DNA of 18,740 nt from DASQVO01 sp035640715 (GTDB lineage: Bacteria; Actinomycetota; Actinomycetes; Streptosporangiales; Streptosporangiaceae). The stretch spans positions 1-18,740 of the forward strand of contig DASQVO010000241.1 in NCBI GenBank assembly GCA_035640715.1, written 5' to 3'. A program made the position numbers and the translations under genes. The notes under the pieces are model-generated. The model had not been told where the DNA came from. It saw only the letters and a list, made by a program, of their open reading frames with translations, and made no database searches. This document shows, piece after piece, positions 1 to 7,137 of the stretch. Numbering within the stretch: the stretch's first letter is position 1; each line of letters opens with the position of its first letter.

Positions 1-2
1 GG

Positions 3-1037
3 CGGCGGACGGCCGGCGCGGCCCGGCTGCTGCGCAGCGCGGAGGGCGTTGCCTACTGGCTGGCGGTGGCGCCGCTGGCAGCGCGCCTGCCCGCCAGCCT
101 CGCCTACCGTGCCGCCTGCTGGCGGGGGGACTGGGATTTCCGGTACCGGGCAGGGAAGCGCTCCGAGATAGTGCGCAACCTCTGCCGGGTGCTCGGTGAC
201 GAGCTCGGCCGGGCAGAAGCTGAGCGCCTGGCGCGGGACTCCTTCCGGATGGCCTCCTGCGAGGCCATCGACGTGATGCGGCTGAGGGGCCGCGGGGGGT
301 CCCTGGGGAGACTGGTCGAGATCCGCGGACGCGAGCACCTGGATGCCGCGCTGGCCGGGGGCAAGGGGGCCATACTCTGCAGCGCCCACTTCGGTTCCTA
401 CAACAGCGCTTTCTCCCTGCTCCATGCGAGCGGGTTCCCGCTCACCACCATCGGTCGCTGGCAGCACATGTATACGGCACGGCTCTCTTCCGCTGAGCGG
501 CGGTTCTGGGACCTCGTCTACGCCAGGCGCCTGCGGCGCCACCGGCAGCGGCCGAACATCGAGCCCTGGCCGGGCCGGGTTCAGGTCGCGGCGCAGGCCG
601 CAGTCGCGCTTCGCGCCAATGAGGTGGTGACGATCTCTATTGACGCCCCGCCGGTGGACGCTGACCGGACCCGCACCGTGGAAGTGGCCTTCCTCGGGCA
701 GCAGGCCAGGCTCCTGCCGGGGGTCGTGACCCTCGCCCAGCTGACCGGCGCCCCGGTTCTCATGGCTTTCCTGTACCGTTCGGCCGACTACCGCCACCAG
801 GTGCTGGAAATCTCGGCACCGGTGCCGATGGAAGGCGAGACGGTGACGGCGTTCGGGCGCTGCGTGGCCGCGGTGGATGCCGCCATCAGGAGAAACCCCG
901 CCCACTGGGCCTACTGGGCCAGCACAGCTGACCTTGCCAGCCTCGGGCTGCTCCCGGCGCCCCCACCGGCCGGGACGGCCGCCGTGAGCCCGCAGCCGAC
1001 CGCCGGCGAGCCCGTGGTGCTCGCCGGCAACGACTAG
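3..1037 (+). CDS. LpxL/PatA-like lysophospholipid acyltransferase (5' partial)
   Basis: Probable membrane-associated acyltransferase of the LpxL/HtrB-PatA superfamily, which moves acyl chains from acyl-CoA or acyl-ACP onto a lipid or glycolipid. In actinobacteria the best-known member acylates phosphatidylinositol mannosides, but the substrate here cannot be told. The frame is open to the window edge. A GTG at 66 could serve as a start, but the residues before it (ARLLRSAEGVAYWLAVAPL) look like the normal amphipathic N-terminus of the family, so the true start is probably upstream. Counting from that GTG, the catalytic block CSAHFGSYN has His108. The position four residues after the His spacer, normally Asp or Glu (HX4D/E), is Asn113. 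Later family blocks are present: ISIDAPP, VAFLGQQARLLPG and LAQLTGAPVL. The C-terminal 30 residues are Pro/Ala-rich. Family confident, substrate unknown. Confidence 0.8.
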   Translation, partial: RRTAGAARLLRSAEGVAYWLAVAPLAARLPASLAYRAACWRGDWDFRYRAGKRSEIVRNLCRVLGDELGRAEAERLARDSFRMASCEAIDVMRLRGRGGSLGRLVEIRGREHLDAALAGGKGAILCSAHFGSYNSAFSLLHASGFPLTTIGRWQHMYTARLSSAERRFWDLVYARRLRRHRQRPNIEPWPGRVQVAAQAAVALRANEVVTISIDAPPVDADRTRTVEVAFLGQQARLLPGVVTLAQLTGAPVLMAFLYRSADYRHQVLEISAPVPMEGETVTAFGRCVAAVDAAIRRNPAHWAYWASTADLASLGLLPAPPPAGTAAVSPQPTAGEPVVLAGND

Positions 1038-1092
1038 GACGCCCTGCCATCAGGCTCGCGCGTCGACCCTGCCGGGGCAATATGGTTTTTAT

Positions 1093-1839
1093 GTGTCCCA
1101 AGAGAACGCGAAGTCACCCGTGAGCGCGATCCTGCTTGACGCCGGCGGCGTCATGCTGTTCCCGGATCCGGAACTCGTGCTGCCGCCGTTGCGCACCGCC
1201 GGGCTAGACCCCAGCCCCGCTGATCTCGTGCGTGCCCACTACCGGGCGATGGCCAACGGCGACGAGCCGGGCAGGCAGCCGCCGGGGAGTGGCTGGTGGC
1301 ACGAGTACCTGCGGGACTACGTCGCGGCATGCGGCGTGCCGCCCGGCGACGCCGACACGGTTGCTGCCGACATCGTCGGCCTGACGGAGGGCTTCTCCTG
1401 GACGTACGTCGGCCCGGGCGTCGGGAACGCCCTTCGCGGCATCGCGGCACTCGGCGTGCCGCTCGGCATCGTCTCCAATTCCACCGGCGAGGTCGAGCAG
1501 GCGCTCCGCCGTCTCGACGTCTGCTACGCGCCGAACGGTGACGCCGATGCCGGCTGCCGCGGCGTCGAGGTGGGCATCGTTATCGACTCGGCTGTGGTCG
1601 GCGTGTCAAAACCGGACCCGAGGATCTTCGGCCTCGCACTCGACGCGCTCGGCATTCCGGCCGCGGACAGCGGCACGGTGGTGCACGTCGGGGACAGCTT
1701 GCGCTACGACGTGACCGGGGCCATCGCCGCGGGCGTCCGGCCCGTTCACCTCGACCCGTATGGCTACTGCCCCGCCCCGGCCGGGCACGAGCACATCCGC
1801 CGCCTCCACGAGATCATGACGCTCATCGCCGACGACTGA
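1093..1839 (+). CDS. HAD-superfamily (HAD-IA) hydrolase
   Basis: Cytosolic HAD-type phosphohydrolase of 248 residues, normal for subfamily IA. Motif I is LLDAGGVML with nucleophile Asp16. The usual Asp two residues later is Gly18, as in the DxG group that includes the sugar-phosphatase YihX. Motif II is IVSNS (Ser128), motif III is SKPDP (Lys173) and motif IV is HVGDSLRYD (Asp201, Asp206). A cap domain fills residues 20-110. The chosen start is GTG 1093; GTG 1120, just before the motif I strand, is a shorter alternative. Neither has a strong ribosome site. It ends 13 bases before the prolyl-tRNA synthetase remnant on the same strand, so the two were probably co-transcribed. The substrate cannot be inferred. 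Confidence 0.85.
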   Translation: MSQENAKSPVSAILLDAGGVMLFPDPELVLPPLRTAGLDPSPADLVRAHYRAMANGDEPGRQPPGSGWWHEYLRDYVAACGVPPGDADTVAADIVGLTEGFSWTYVGPGVGNALRGIAALGVPLGIVSNSTGEVEQALRRLDVCYAPNGDADAGCRGVEVGIVIDSAVVGVSKPDPRIFGLALDALGIPAADSGTVVHVGDSLRYDVTGAIAAGVRPVHLDPYGYCPAPAGHEHIRRLHEIMTLIADD

Positions 1840-1852
1840 AAGCTGGCCGAAC

Positions 1853-2041
1853 ATGCGCTGGTCCCAGATGCATATCCCGACGCTGCGCGAGGACCCGGCG
1901 GACGCGGGATCGCCGAGCCACCGGCTGCTCCTGCGCGCCGGGGCCGCCGAGCTGACCGACCGCGCCACCGGTGAAACGCGGCAGGTCCCGCTGGACGAGG
2001 TCGCCGAGGCCGTGCGCAAGGTCGTCACCGCCGCCCGCTGA
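1853..2041 (+). pseudogene. proS: Prolyl-tRNA synthetase remnant: N-terminus joined to C-terminus
   Basis: The 62-codon frame opens with MRWSQMHIPTLREDPADA, then SHRLLLRAG, which I recognise as the start of bacterial-type prolyl-tRNA synthetase. In that enzyme the sequence continues FIRQL into the catalytic core. Here it passes directly to AAELTDRATGETRQVPLDE and ends EAVRKVVTAAR, which resembles the extreme C-terminus of the anticodon-binding domain. The whole class II core (motifs 1-3), any editing insertion and most of the anticodon domain are missing, so it cannot charge tRNA. The frame is open across the junction and has normal high-GC codon use, so the deletion kept the frame. It could be a dead gene, a short expressed protein, or a collapsed assembly. 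Identity of the first 30 residues is strong; the C-terminal half is less certain. Confidence 0.75.
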
Positions 2042-2075
2042 CCCCGCCGTGATATGGCCAGAGCCAATACCATGA

Positions 2076-4625
2076 TCATGCGGAAAAGCCGTCGGCCTTG
2101 GCGGCGCGGCGGTCACGCTCCTGGCAACGCAGGGCGCGTTCCACGCCGTCGCGGCCCTCGACGAGCAGGCGGTGCAGTGCCGCGGGCGGCTGGGTCCGGG
2201 CGATGTAGTCGTCGGTGATCGTGATCGTCTCCTGCGAGATCGGGCAGACGGAGTAGGCGGCGCTCACGAACCACTGTGCCATGGCGGAACTCCAATCCCG
2301 CCAGATGTCCCCGGCGACGTCGAAGTACCGGTCGCGGAACGGCTCGGTGAGGCTGCGCTGGTCAGCGCTGACGAAGCCGGACAGCGCCGCGCGGAACGTC
2401 GCGTTCGGCAGCTTGCCGCTGATGATCTCCTCCCACGCCGCGCGCTTCGCCTCAGGATCGGGGATGGCGGCGCGGCAGGTAGCGGCGTGCCGCTCACCGG
2501 CGTCGGTCGCGTCCCGCGCGAGTTCCGCGTCGATCTCCGCGTGCCCGGCCCGGCCGCGGCTGACCAGCCGCTGCAGCAAGGTCCAGCGGAGCTCGGTGTC
2601 GACGGTGAGCCCCTCAAACATCGCCGATCCGTCCAGCAGGCCGGCGAGCAGCGCCAGGTGACTGTCGGAGATGGCGACGCCCGCGAAGGCCTGCAGGTAG
2701 GCGAGCTGGGCGTCGCTGCCCGGTTCGGCGCCGCGCGTCAGATCGTGCAGTGCACCGGCCATGAGGGCGAGCCCTTCGTCCCGCCAGGAAGGCGCGGCGA
2801 ATCGCCGTACGGCTTGTGCCGCCTGGCGCAGCAGCGTCTGCGTCATGCTGATGTCGGTCACCGAATCCACGCCCAGCAGCACCAGCCGGACGTAGTCGCG
2901 GGCGGCCATCTCCGCGTCCCGGCACATGTCCCACGCCGCCGACCAGGCCAGCGCCGCGGGCAATGGGTCGCTGAACTCGCTGATGGCCTGGATCAGCGTG
3001 CTGAGCGAGTGGTCATCGAGGCGGATCTTGGCGTAACTGAGATCGTCGTCGTTGACGAGCACGAGGTCGGGCCGGTACTCGCCGATCAGTTCGGGGATCT
3101 CGGTACGCTCGCCGGACACGTCGGTCTCGGTCCGCCGCCGCCGCACCAGCCCGTCGTCCGTCCGGTCGTAAAGGCCGATAGCTATCCGGTGCGAGCGCAG
3201 CACCGGATGCTCGGCGACAGCCTCCTGGCGGACCGCGAACGAGGTGAACCGGCCTTCGTCATCGGTCTCATACTCCGGGCGCAGCGTGTTCACCCCGGCG
3301 GTCTCCAGCCATTGGCGCGACCATCCCCGCAGGTCCCGGCCGGAGGTCTCCTCAAGCGCGGACAGCAGGTCCGTCAGCTGCGCGTTGCCCCACGCGTGCC
3401 GGCCGAAGTAGCGGCGGACGCCGGCCAGGAAGTTGTCCCGGCCGACATAGGCGACAAGCTGCTTGAGCACGGATGCGCCCTTGGCGTAGGTGATGCCGTC
3501 GAAATTCACCTCGACCGCGTGAATGTCGGGGATCTCCGCGGCGATGGGGTGGGTGGACGGCATCTGGTCCTGCCGGTACGCCCAGGCCTTGTACAGCTGG
3601 GCGAACGTGGTCCAGGCCGACGTCCAGCGGGTCGCCTCGGCCTCGGCGAGCGTGCCCGCCCAGGTGGCGAACGACTCGTTCAGCCACAGGTCATCCCACC
3701 AGCGCATCGTGACCAGGTCGCCGAACCACATGTGGGCCATCTCGTGCAGGATCGTCTCTGCGCGCGCTTCCCGCGCGAAGTCGGTGACGCGGGAGCGGAA
3801 GATGTAGTCCTCCAGGAACGTCACGCAGCCGGCGTTCTCCATCGCGCCCTCCTTGAATTCGGGCACGAAGAGCTGGTCATACTTGCCGAACGCGTACCGC
3901 ACGCCGAAGGCCTCGTGGTAGAAGTCGAAACCCTGCCTGGTGACCTCGAAGATCTCGTCCGGGTCCAGGTATTCGGCCAGAGACCGCCGGCAGAAGATGC
4001 CCAGCGGTATGCCGTTGTGCTCGCTGCGCACCACATGGTAGGGGCCGGCCGCGACCGCCGTGATGTAGGTCGCCATGACGGGGGTCGGGGGGAAGTACCA
4101 CCGCCTGGCGCCGGGGCCGGCGGATTCCGTCCGGTCAGCTGCCATGTTGGAGATGACCTGCCAGCCCTCCGGCGCGGTGACGGTCAGCTCGTAGGTCACC
4201 TTCAGGTCGGGCTGGTCGAAGCAGGCGTAGATCCGGTGTGCGTCGTAGGTCTCCAGGTCTGAGTACATATAGACGCCGCCGTCAGCCGGGTCGGTGAACC
4301 TGTGCAGGCCCTCGCCGCTGCGCGAGTATGCGCATTCGGCGACCACCCGGAGCTCGTTGTCGGCCGCGAGGTCCGCCAACGCGATCCGGTCCCCGTCGAA
4401 GGCGCTGGGGCTGACCGTCGTGCCGTTGAGCGTGATCTCGCGGACCGCCGGGGCGGTCAGGTCGATGAAGGTGCCGGCGCCCGGGCTGGAGCAGCGGAAC
4501 TTGGCCACAGTGACCGAGGTGAACGTGATCTCGCCGCCGGTCAGGTCCAGCTCGACCTGATAAGACGAGGGGGCGATGAGACCTGCCCGCGTCCGGGCCT
4601 CATCCTGAGTGAGGTTCGCTGCCAC
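2076..4625 (-). CDS. pepN: Aminopeptidase N (M1 family)
   Basis: Cytosolic zinc metallopeptidase that removes N-terminal amino acids from peptides. The length of 849 residues is typical of actinobacterial PepN. The N-terminal beta domain covers about residues 1-190. The exopeptidase signature GAMEN is at 260-264. The zinc site is HEMAH (His294, His298), followed after 18 residues by the third ligand Glu317 in LWLNES, so HEXXH-X18-E is intact. The C-terminal half is the long helical ERAP1-C-like region. The start is GTG 4625 (MAANLTQDEAR), with AAAGGGAT about 8 bases upstream. It is divergent from the DsbA-like gene and convergent with the proS remnant, ending only 34 bases from it. In mycobacteria pepN also sits next to the Rv2466c-type reductase, which supports the assignment. 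Confidence 0.97.
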   Translation of the reverse strand: MAANLTQDEARTRAGLIAPSSYQVELDLTGGEITFTSVTVAKFRCSSPGAGTFIDLTAPAVREITLNGTTVSPSAFDGDRIALADLAADNELRVVAECAYSRSGEGLHRFTDPADGGVYMYSDLETYDAHRIYACFDQPDLKVTYELTVTAPEGWQVISNMAADRTESAGPGARRWYFPPTPVMATYITAVAAGPYHVVRSEHNGIPLGIFCRRSLAEYLDPDEIFEVTRQGFDFYHEAFGVRYAFGKYDQLFVPEFKEGAMENAGCVTFLEDYIFRSRVTDFAREARAETILHEMAHMWFGDLVTMRWWDDLWLNESFATWAGTLAEAEATRWTSAWTTFAQLYKAWAYRQDQMPSTHPIAAEIPDIHAVEVNFDGITYAKGASVLKQLVAYVGRDNFLAGVRRYFGRHAWGNAQLTDLLSALEETSGRDLRGWSRQWLETAGVNTLRPEYETDDEGRFTSFAVRQEAVAEHPVLRSHRIAIGLYDRTDDGLVRRRRTETDVSGERTEIPELIGEYRPDLVLVNDDDLSYAKIRLDDHSLSTLIQAISEFSDPLPAALAWSAAWDMCRDAEMAARDYVRLVLLGVDSVTDISMTQTLLRQAAQAVRRFAAPSWRDEGLALMAGALHDLTRGAEPGSDAQLAYLQAFAGVAISDSHLALLAGLLDGSAMFEGLTVDTELRWTLLQRLVSRGRAGHAEIDAELARDATDAGERHAATCRAAIPDPEAKRAAWEEIISGKLPNATFRAALSGFVSADQRSLTEPFRDRYFDVAGDIWRDWSSAMAQWFVSAAYSVCPISQETITITDDYIARTQPPAALHRLLVEGRDGVERALRCQERDRRAAKADGFSA

Positions 4626-4692
4626 CTAATGATCCCTTTCATCTTCGGCGCCGAGGAGGCGACGCCGACTCCTGCAGGCGCGTTGTGGCATT

Positions 4693-4756
4693 TTCCCATG
4701 CGGCCTTCCCGTGCCCAATGACGGTTCCCATGCGGCCTCCCCGCGCCCAACGACGG
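4693..4756. repeat. 32-bp direct tandem repeat in pepN/dsbA divergent region
   Basis: Two adjacent 32-base units, 4693-4724 and 4725-4756, each starting TTCCCATGCGGCCT and ending CGACGG or TGACGG. They differ at three positions, all C/T changes. They lie between the two divergent starts, in 279 bases that otherwise hold the promoters. A regulatory role is possible but not shown. Confidence 0.85.
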
Positions 4757-4904
4757 CAAGCACACTGGCACGGATAGACCAGGCCCGGCATGCCTGCCAC
4801 GGAATGCGCCGCGATGGCGCCGGGTTGTCGCAGTCGTACCCCCACCGGAGAGCATCACCGCCGACCCGTATCGTGGGCCGCGTCACGCTGCACGAGGAGT
4901 GCGC

Positions 4905-5522
4905 ATGAGCGAGCAGGACATCACCGTCGTCGACTTTTGGTTTGACCCTATATGCCCATGGGCCTGGATAACCTCGCGGTGGATGCTCGAGGTCGAGCAG
5001 GTGCGCCCGGTCAAAACGTCCTGGCACGTGATGAGCCTCTCCGTGCTGAACGAGGATAAGGAAGGCCTGCCCGACAGTTACCGTGAGCTGCTGGCCACCG
5101 GGTGGGGACCCGTCCGGATCTGCATCGCTGCCGAGCAGAAGTACGGCTCCGAGGTGCTGGGCCCGCTCTACACGGCGCTGGGCACGCGCTTCCACCACGA
5201 GAAGGCCCCGCGGGAACGCGCGACGTATGAGGCCGCGCTCGCTGACGCGGGCCTGCCAGCCAGTCTCGCGGATGCGGCGGACTCTACCGAGTATGACGAG
5301 GCACTGCGTGCCAGCCACCGCGACGGCATGGACCGGGTGGGCTACGAAGTCGGCACGCCGGTGATATCGGTGAACGGGATGTCGGTCTTCGGCCCGGTCG
5401 TCTCGCCGATCCCGCGCGGTGAGGCCGCGGCCCGGCTCTGGGATGGCGTGCAGCTGATCGCCGGCACTGACGGGTTCTTCGAGCTGAAGCGCTCCCGTAC
5501 CCGCGATCCGATCTTCGACTGA
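4905..5522 (+). CDS. DsbA-family oxidoreductase, Rv2466c (mycothiol-dependent reductase) type
   Basis: Thioredoxin-fold protein of 205 residues, close to the mycobacterial Rv2466c group, which uses mycothiol to reduce substrates. The strand/active-site block DFWFDPICPWAW carries Cys17. The loop TPVISVNG supplies the cis-Pro (Pro152). The all-helical insertion (about 60-140) and the ending FFELKRSRTRDPIFD fit the group. The motif is C-P-W-A, so the second active-site Cys of a CXXC is absent and only Cys73 remains elsewhere; that suggests a monothiol mechanism. ATG 4905 is chosen because GAGGAG lies 5 bases upstream; a GTG at 4899 overlaps that ribosome site. No signal peptide, so cytosolic. 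It is divergent from pepN. A copy of the GAGTCCGGGCCTT repeat motif begins 11 bases after the stop. Confidence 0.9.
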   Translation: MSEQDITVVDFWFDPICPWAWITSRWMLEVEQVRPVKTSWHVMSLSVLNEDKEGLPDSYRELLATGWGPVRICIAAEQKYGSEVLGPLYTALGTRFHHEKAPRERATYEAALADAGLPASLADAADSTEYDEALRASHRDGMDRVGYEVGTPVISVNGMSVFGPVVSPIPRGEAAARLWDGVQLIAGTDGFFELKRSRTRDPIFD

Positions 5523-5582
5523 CCGGCCCAGCGAGTCCGGGCCTTCCGCCCGCACACAGCGGCGACTGCAAGCCCGGCGGTG

Positions 5583-5618
5583 CCATTGGGATAGTTTCCA
5601 TTGGGATAGCTTCATGAC
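5583..5618 (+). promoter_or_regulatory. Duplicated 15-bp element with -10-like boxes
   Basis: Two adjacent copies of CCATTGGGATAG(T/C)TT (5583-5597 and 5598-5612). Each carries a TANNNT box (TAGTTT, TAGCTT). The second box ends 6 bases before the GTG at 5619, the spacing expected for a leaderless actinobacterial transcript. Inferred from sequence only. Confidence 0.4.
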
Positions 5619-5936
5619 GTGCCTGTCAACCGGATTGACCTGCTGCGCCTGGGCGTCGCTGATGTTGGCGAGATGCCGACGTTGCAACGAGCGGCGTACA
5701 TGACCGAGGCTCAGCTTCACAACGACCCCATGTTGCCGCCGCTGACCCAGACGCTTGACGAGCTGCGGGCCGAACTGTCCGATCCGCGATGCACCGCGTG
5801 GGGAATCCGCGAGTCGCACCGCCTGCCCCCGGCTCATGTTTCTCCCGGCGGCTACGCGCGGACCTGGCCGATCGCGCGCAGCACCCCCGGCAAGATCAAG
5901 ATCAGAACCCACGGTGGTGCCTCACCACACAAATGA
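5619..5936 (+). pseudogene. GNAT acetyltransferase fragment (5' end only)
   Basis: The first 65 or so codons read as the N-terminal part of a GNAT N-acetyltransferase: LLRLGVADVGEMPTLQRAAY, then TEAQLHNDPMLPPLTQ, then TLDELRAEL and AWGIRE. In intact members this is followed by GRLVGAVR and the acetyl-CoA-binding motif (R/Q-X-X-G-X-G/A). Here it changes at SHRLPPAHVSPGG (about 5810-5840) into unrelated sequence and stops at 5936 inside a repeat array. The acetyl-CoA site is missing, so it should be inactive. The GTG start with a leaderless-type box is kept. The missing 3' half was not found in the following kilobase in any frame. Confidence 0.6.
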
Positions 5937-6110
5937 CCGGGGAAGGTGCAAGCAAGAGCACGCGCGTCATCCGCCGTAGACGGTGACCGGGGAAGGTGCA
6001 GCACCATCGAGGTTCCTCGCCGTAAACGATGACGGAGGAAGCAGCGCGACACCCGGTACCGCGCTACACCATGGCCCCGGGAAGGTGCAAGCAACAAGCT
6101 CACTTACCAC
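5886..6110. repeat. Degenerate array of 45-50 bp units
   Basis: The core GACCGGGGAAGGTGCA occurs exactly at 5935-5950 and 5985-6000. Diverged copies lie at about 5886-5900 (CCCGGCAAGATCAAG), 6031-6045 (GACGGAGGAAGCAGC) and 6075-6091 (CCCCGGGAAGGTGCAAG). Spacing falls from 50 to about 43 bases. The unit ends are also similar (CCGTAGACGGT, CCGTAAACGAT). It does not encode a continuous protein: stops break every frame between units. Confidence 0.6.
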
Positions 6111-6235
6111 CGGGCGCTGGCGGAGGAGTTCGGCCCGAGGGTAGATCAGGTCGTGCGCGGGTCGAGTACAGGTTCGGCGCAGACCTGGGCGAGCATGGTA
6201 CCGGCGTGGTGGGCCAGGTCAACACGGTGAACCCG

Positions 6236-6255
6236 CTGGGCAACCCATTGCCCAG
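6236..6255. other. Perfect 8-bp inverted repeat
   Basis: CTGGGCAA and TTGCCCAG flank a 4-base loop CCCA. No T-run follows, so it is not a classical terminator. It sits in 6111-6312, a stretch with no gene I can recognise. One frame there reads LTYHRALAEEFGPRVDQVV before stopping, which may be another gene scrap. Confidence 0.4.
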
Positions 6256-6315
6256 CCTCGGAATACACCTGGCATTCCGGTCAAAACGGGCAGCAAAATA
6301 ACGCTCGGCGACGTG

Positions 6316-6642
6316 ATGCGCCAGTTCGGGCCACGATGGGACATCACGGCCATTCCCTCGGGTTACCGGGCCGTCCCACGCGAGACGAGCGGGCACACGC
6401 CGATCCCGCGCTACGGGCGGACCCCGGCTGAGCTTGCCGAGTCGATCCGGCTCGTGGAGCACCGGCCACGAAGCGGTGGACACCCCACCAGCATCAGGCC
6501 CCGCACCCGCTACCCAAGATCATGTTGGCCATTTGGCAGGGCACACTGGGTCGTCCCCCCGGGCCAGCACAGTGGCCGGTGTGTCGGACCCCAGCCCGGG
6601 AAAGCTGACGGGGGGTTCCGGGGGGTCGCCCCCCCGGGCTAA
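6316..6642 (+). pseudogene. Small hypothetical ORF running into a dispersed repeat
   Basis: The first 50 or so codons (MRQFGPRWDITAIPSGYRAV, then PRYGRTPAELAESIR) look like a genuine small actinobacterial protein. They have strong third-position G/C and a beta-beta-alpha pattern similar to short proteins of unknown function. ATG 6316 or the adjacent GTG 6313 could start it; no clear ribosome site is seen, and the frame is open upstream to about 6217. From about 6548 the frame is the dispersed GC-rich repeat, so the apparent C-terminus is repeat sequence, not a conserved protein end. I do not recognise the family and cannot propose a function. Confidence 0.35.
6548..6639. repeat. Dispersed GC-rich repeat, copy 1
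   Basis: Two modules. The first is a 24-base element, GGGTCGTCCCCCCGGG followed by CCAGCACA (6548-6571). The second is a roughly 66-base block starting GGCCGGTGTGTCGGACCCC (6574-6639) that contains CCCGGGAAAGCTGACGGGG. Both recur at 8987-9106, in reversed order, with only a few differences over the 66-base block. The copy ends directly before the rpiB promoter region. No transposase or terminal inverted repeats are visible. Confidence 0.85.
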
Positions 6643-6660
6643 TCTGACAGACTTGGATCC
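6640..6660 (+). promoter_or_regulatory. Putative -10 box upstream of rpiB
   Basis: TAATCT at 6640-6645 fits a TANNNT -10 box, which would start transcription near 6652 and leave a leader of about 9 bases before the GTG at 6661. No GGAGG-like ribosome site lies in between, consistent with leaderless or near-leaderless translation. The -35 region would fall inside the dispersed repeat. Inferred. Confidence 0.35.
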
Positions 6661-7137
6661 GTGCGCGTCTATCTGGGATCTGATCACGCGGGATTCGAGC
6701 TGAAGAGCCGCCTCATCGGCTGGCTGGCCGAAGCCGGCCATGAGCCGGTGGACTGCGGGCCGTCCGCGTTCCGCGACGACGATGATTACCCGCCGTACGT
6801 GATGCGTGCGGCGCACGGCGTCATATCTGACCCGGGGAGCCTCGGCATCGTGATCGGCGGTTCCGGCAACGGCGAGCAGATCGCCTCCAACAAGATCCCC
6901 GGCATCCGGGCGGCGGTCGCATGGTCGGAGGAGACGGCGCGGCTGGCCCGGGAGCACAACGACGCCAACGTGCTCAGCCTCGGCGCCCGCATGTACCCGA
7001 TCGATGAGGCGGTCGGCTTTGCCCGGATCTTCGTGGAGACCCCGTTCTCAGGTGCGCCGCGGCACGCCCGGCGCCTAGAGATGATCACGGACTACGAGAA
7101 GTCCGGGAAGCTGCCTCCGCTGCCGGCTGGGGAGTAG
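6661..7137 (+). CDS. rpiB: Ribose-5-phosphate isomerase B
   Basis: Interconverts ribulose 5-phosphate and ribose 5-phosphate in the pentose phosphate pathway; cytosolic, 158 residues, normal for RpiB/LacAB. The phosphate-binding start LGSDHAGFELK (residues 5-15), VDCGP, the active-site loop GIVIGGSGNGEQIASNK and the strand HNDANVLSLGARM are all present. Glu72 in GNGEQ corresponds to the catalytic Glu used by actinobacterial RpiB in place of the Cys of E. coli RpiB. The start is GTG 6661; there is no strong ribosome site. In mycobacteria this gene is adjacent to the Rv2466c-type reductase; here about 1.1 kb of decayed sequence separates them. Confidence 0.96.
   Translation: MRVYLGSDHAGFELKSRLIGWLAEAGHEPVDCGPSAFRDDDDYPPYVMRAAHGVISDPGSLGIVIGGSGNGEQIASNKIPGIRAAVAWSEETARLAREHNDANVLSLGARMYPIDEAVGFARIFVETPFSGAPRHARRLEMITDYEKSGKLPPLPAGE

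Noticed and set aside
2172..4262. Very long open frame (about 696 codons) on the plus strand opposite pepN
   Set aside because: It is the mirror of a strongly conserved gene in high-GC DNA, is rich in Val/Gly/Arg/Ala and has no recognisable domain.
4626..5912. 428-codon minus-strand frame covering the DsbA-like gene and its flanks
   Set aside because: It crosses the 32-bp tandem repeat and the real reductase gene in antisense; Arg/Gly/His-rich shadow sequence.
5886..6110. Possible CRISPR array
   Set aside because: Cores are only about 16 bases, half of them diverged, spacing is uneven and no cas gene is present.
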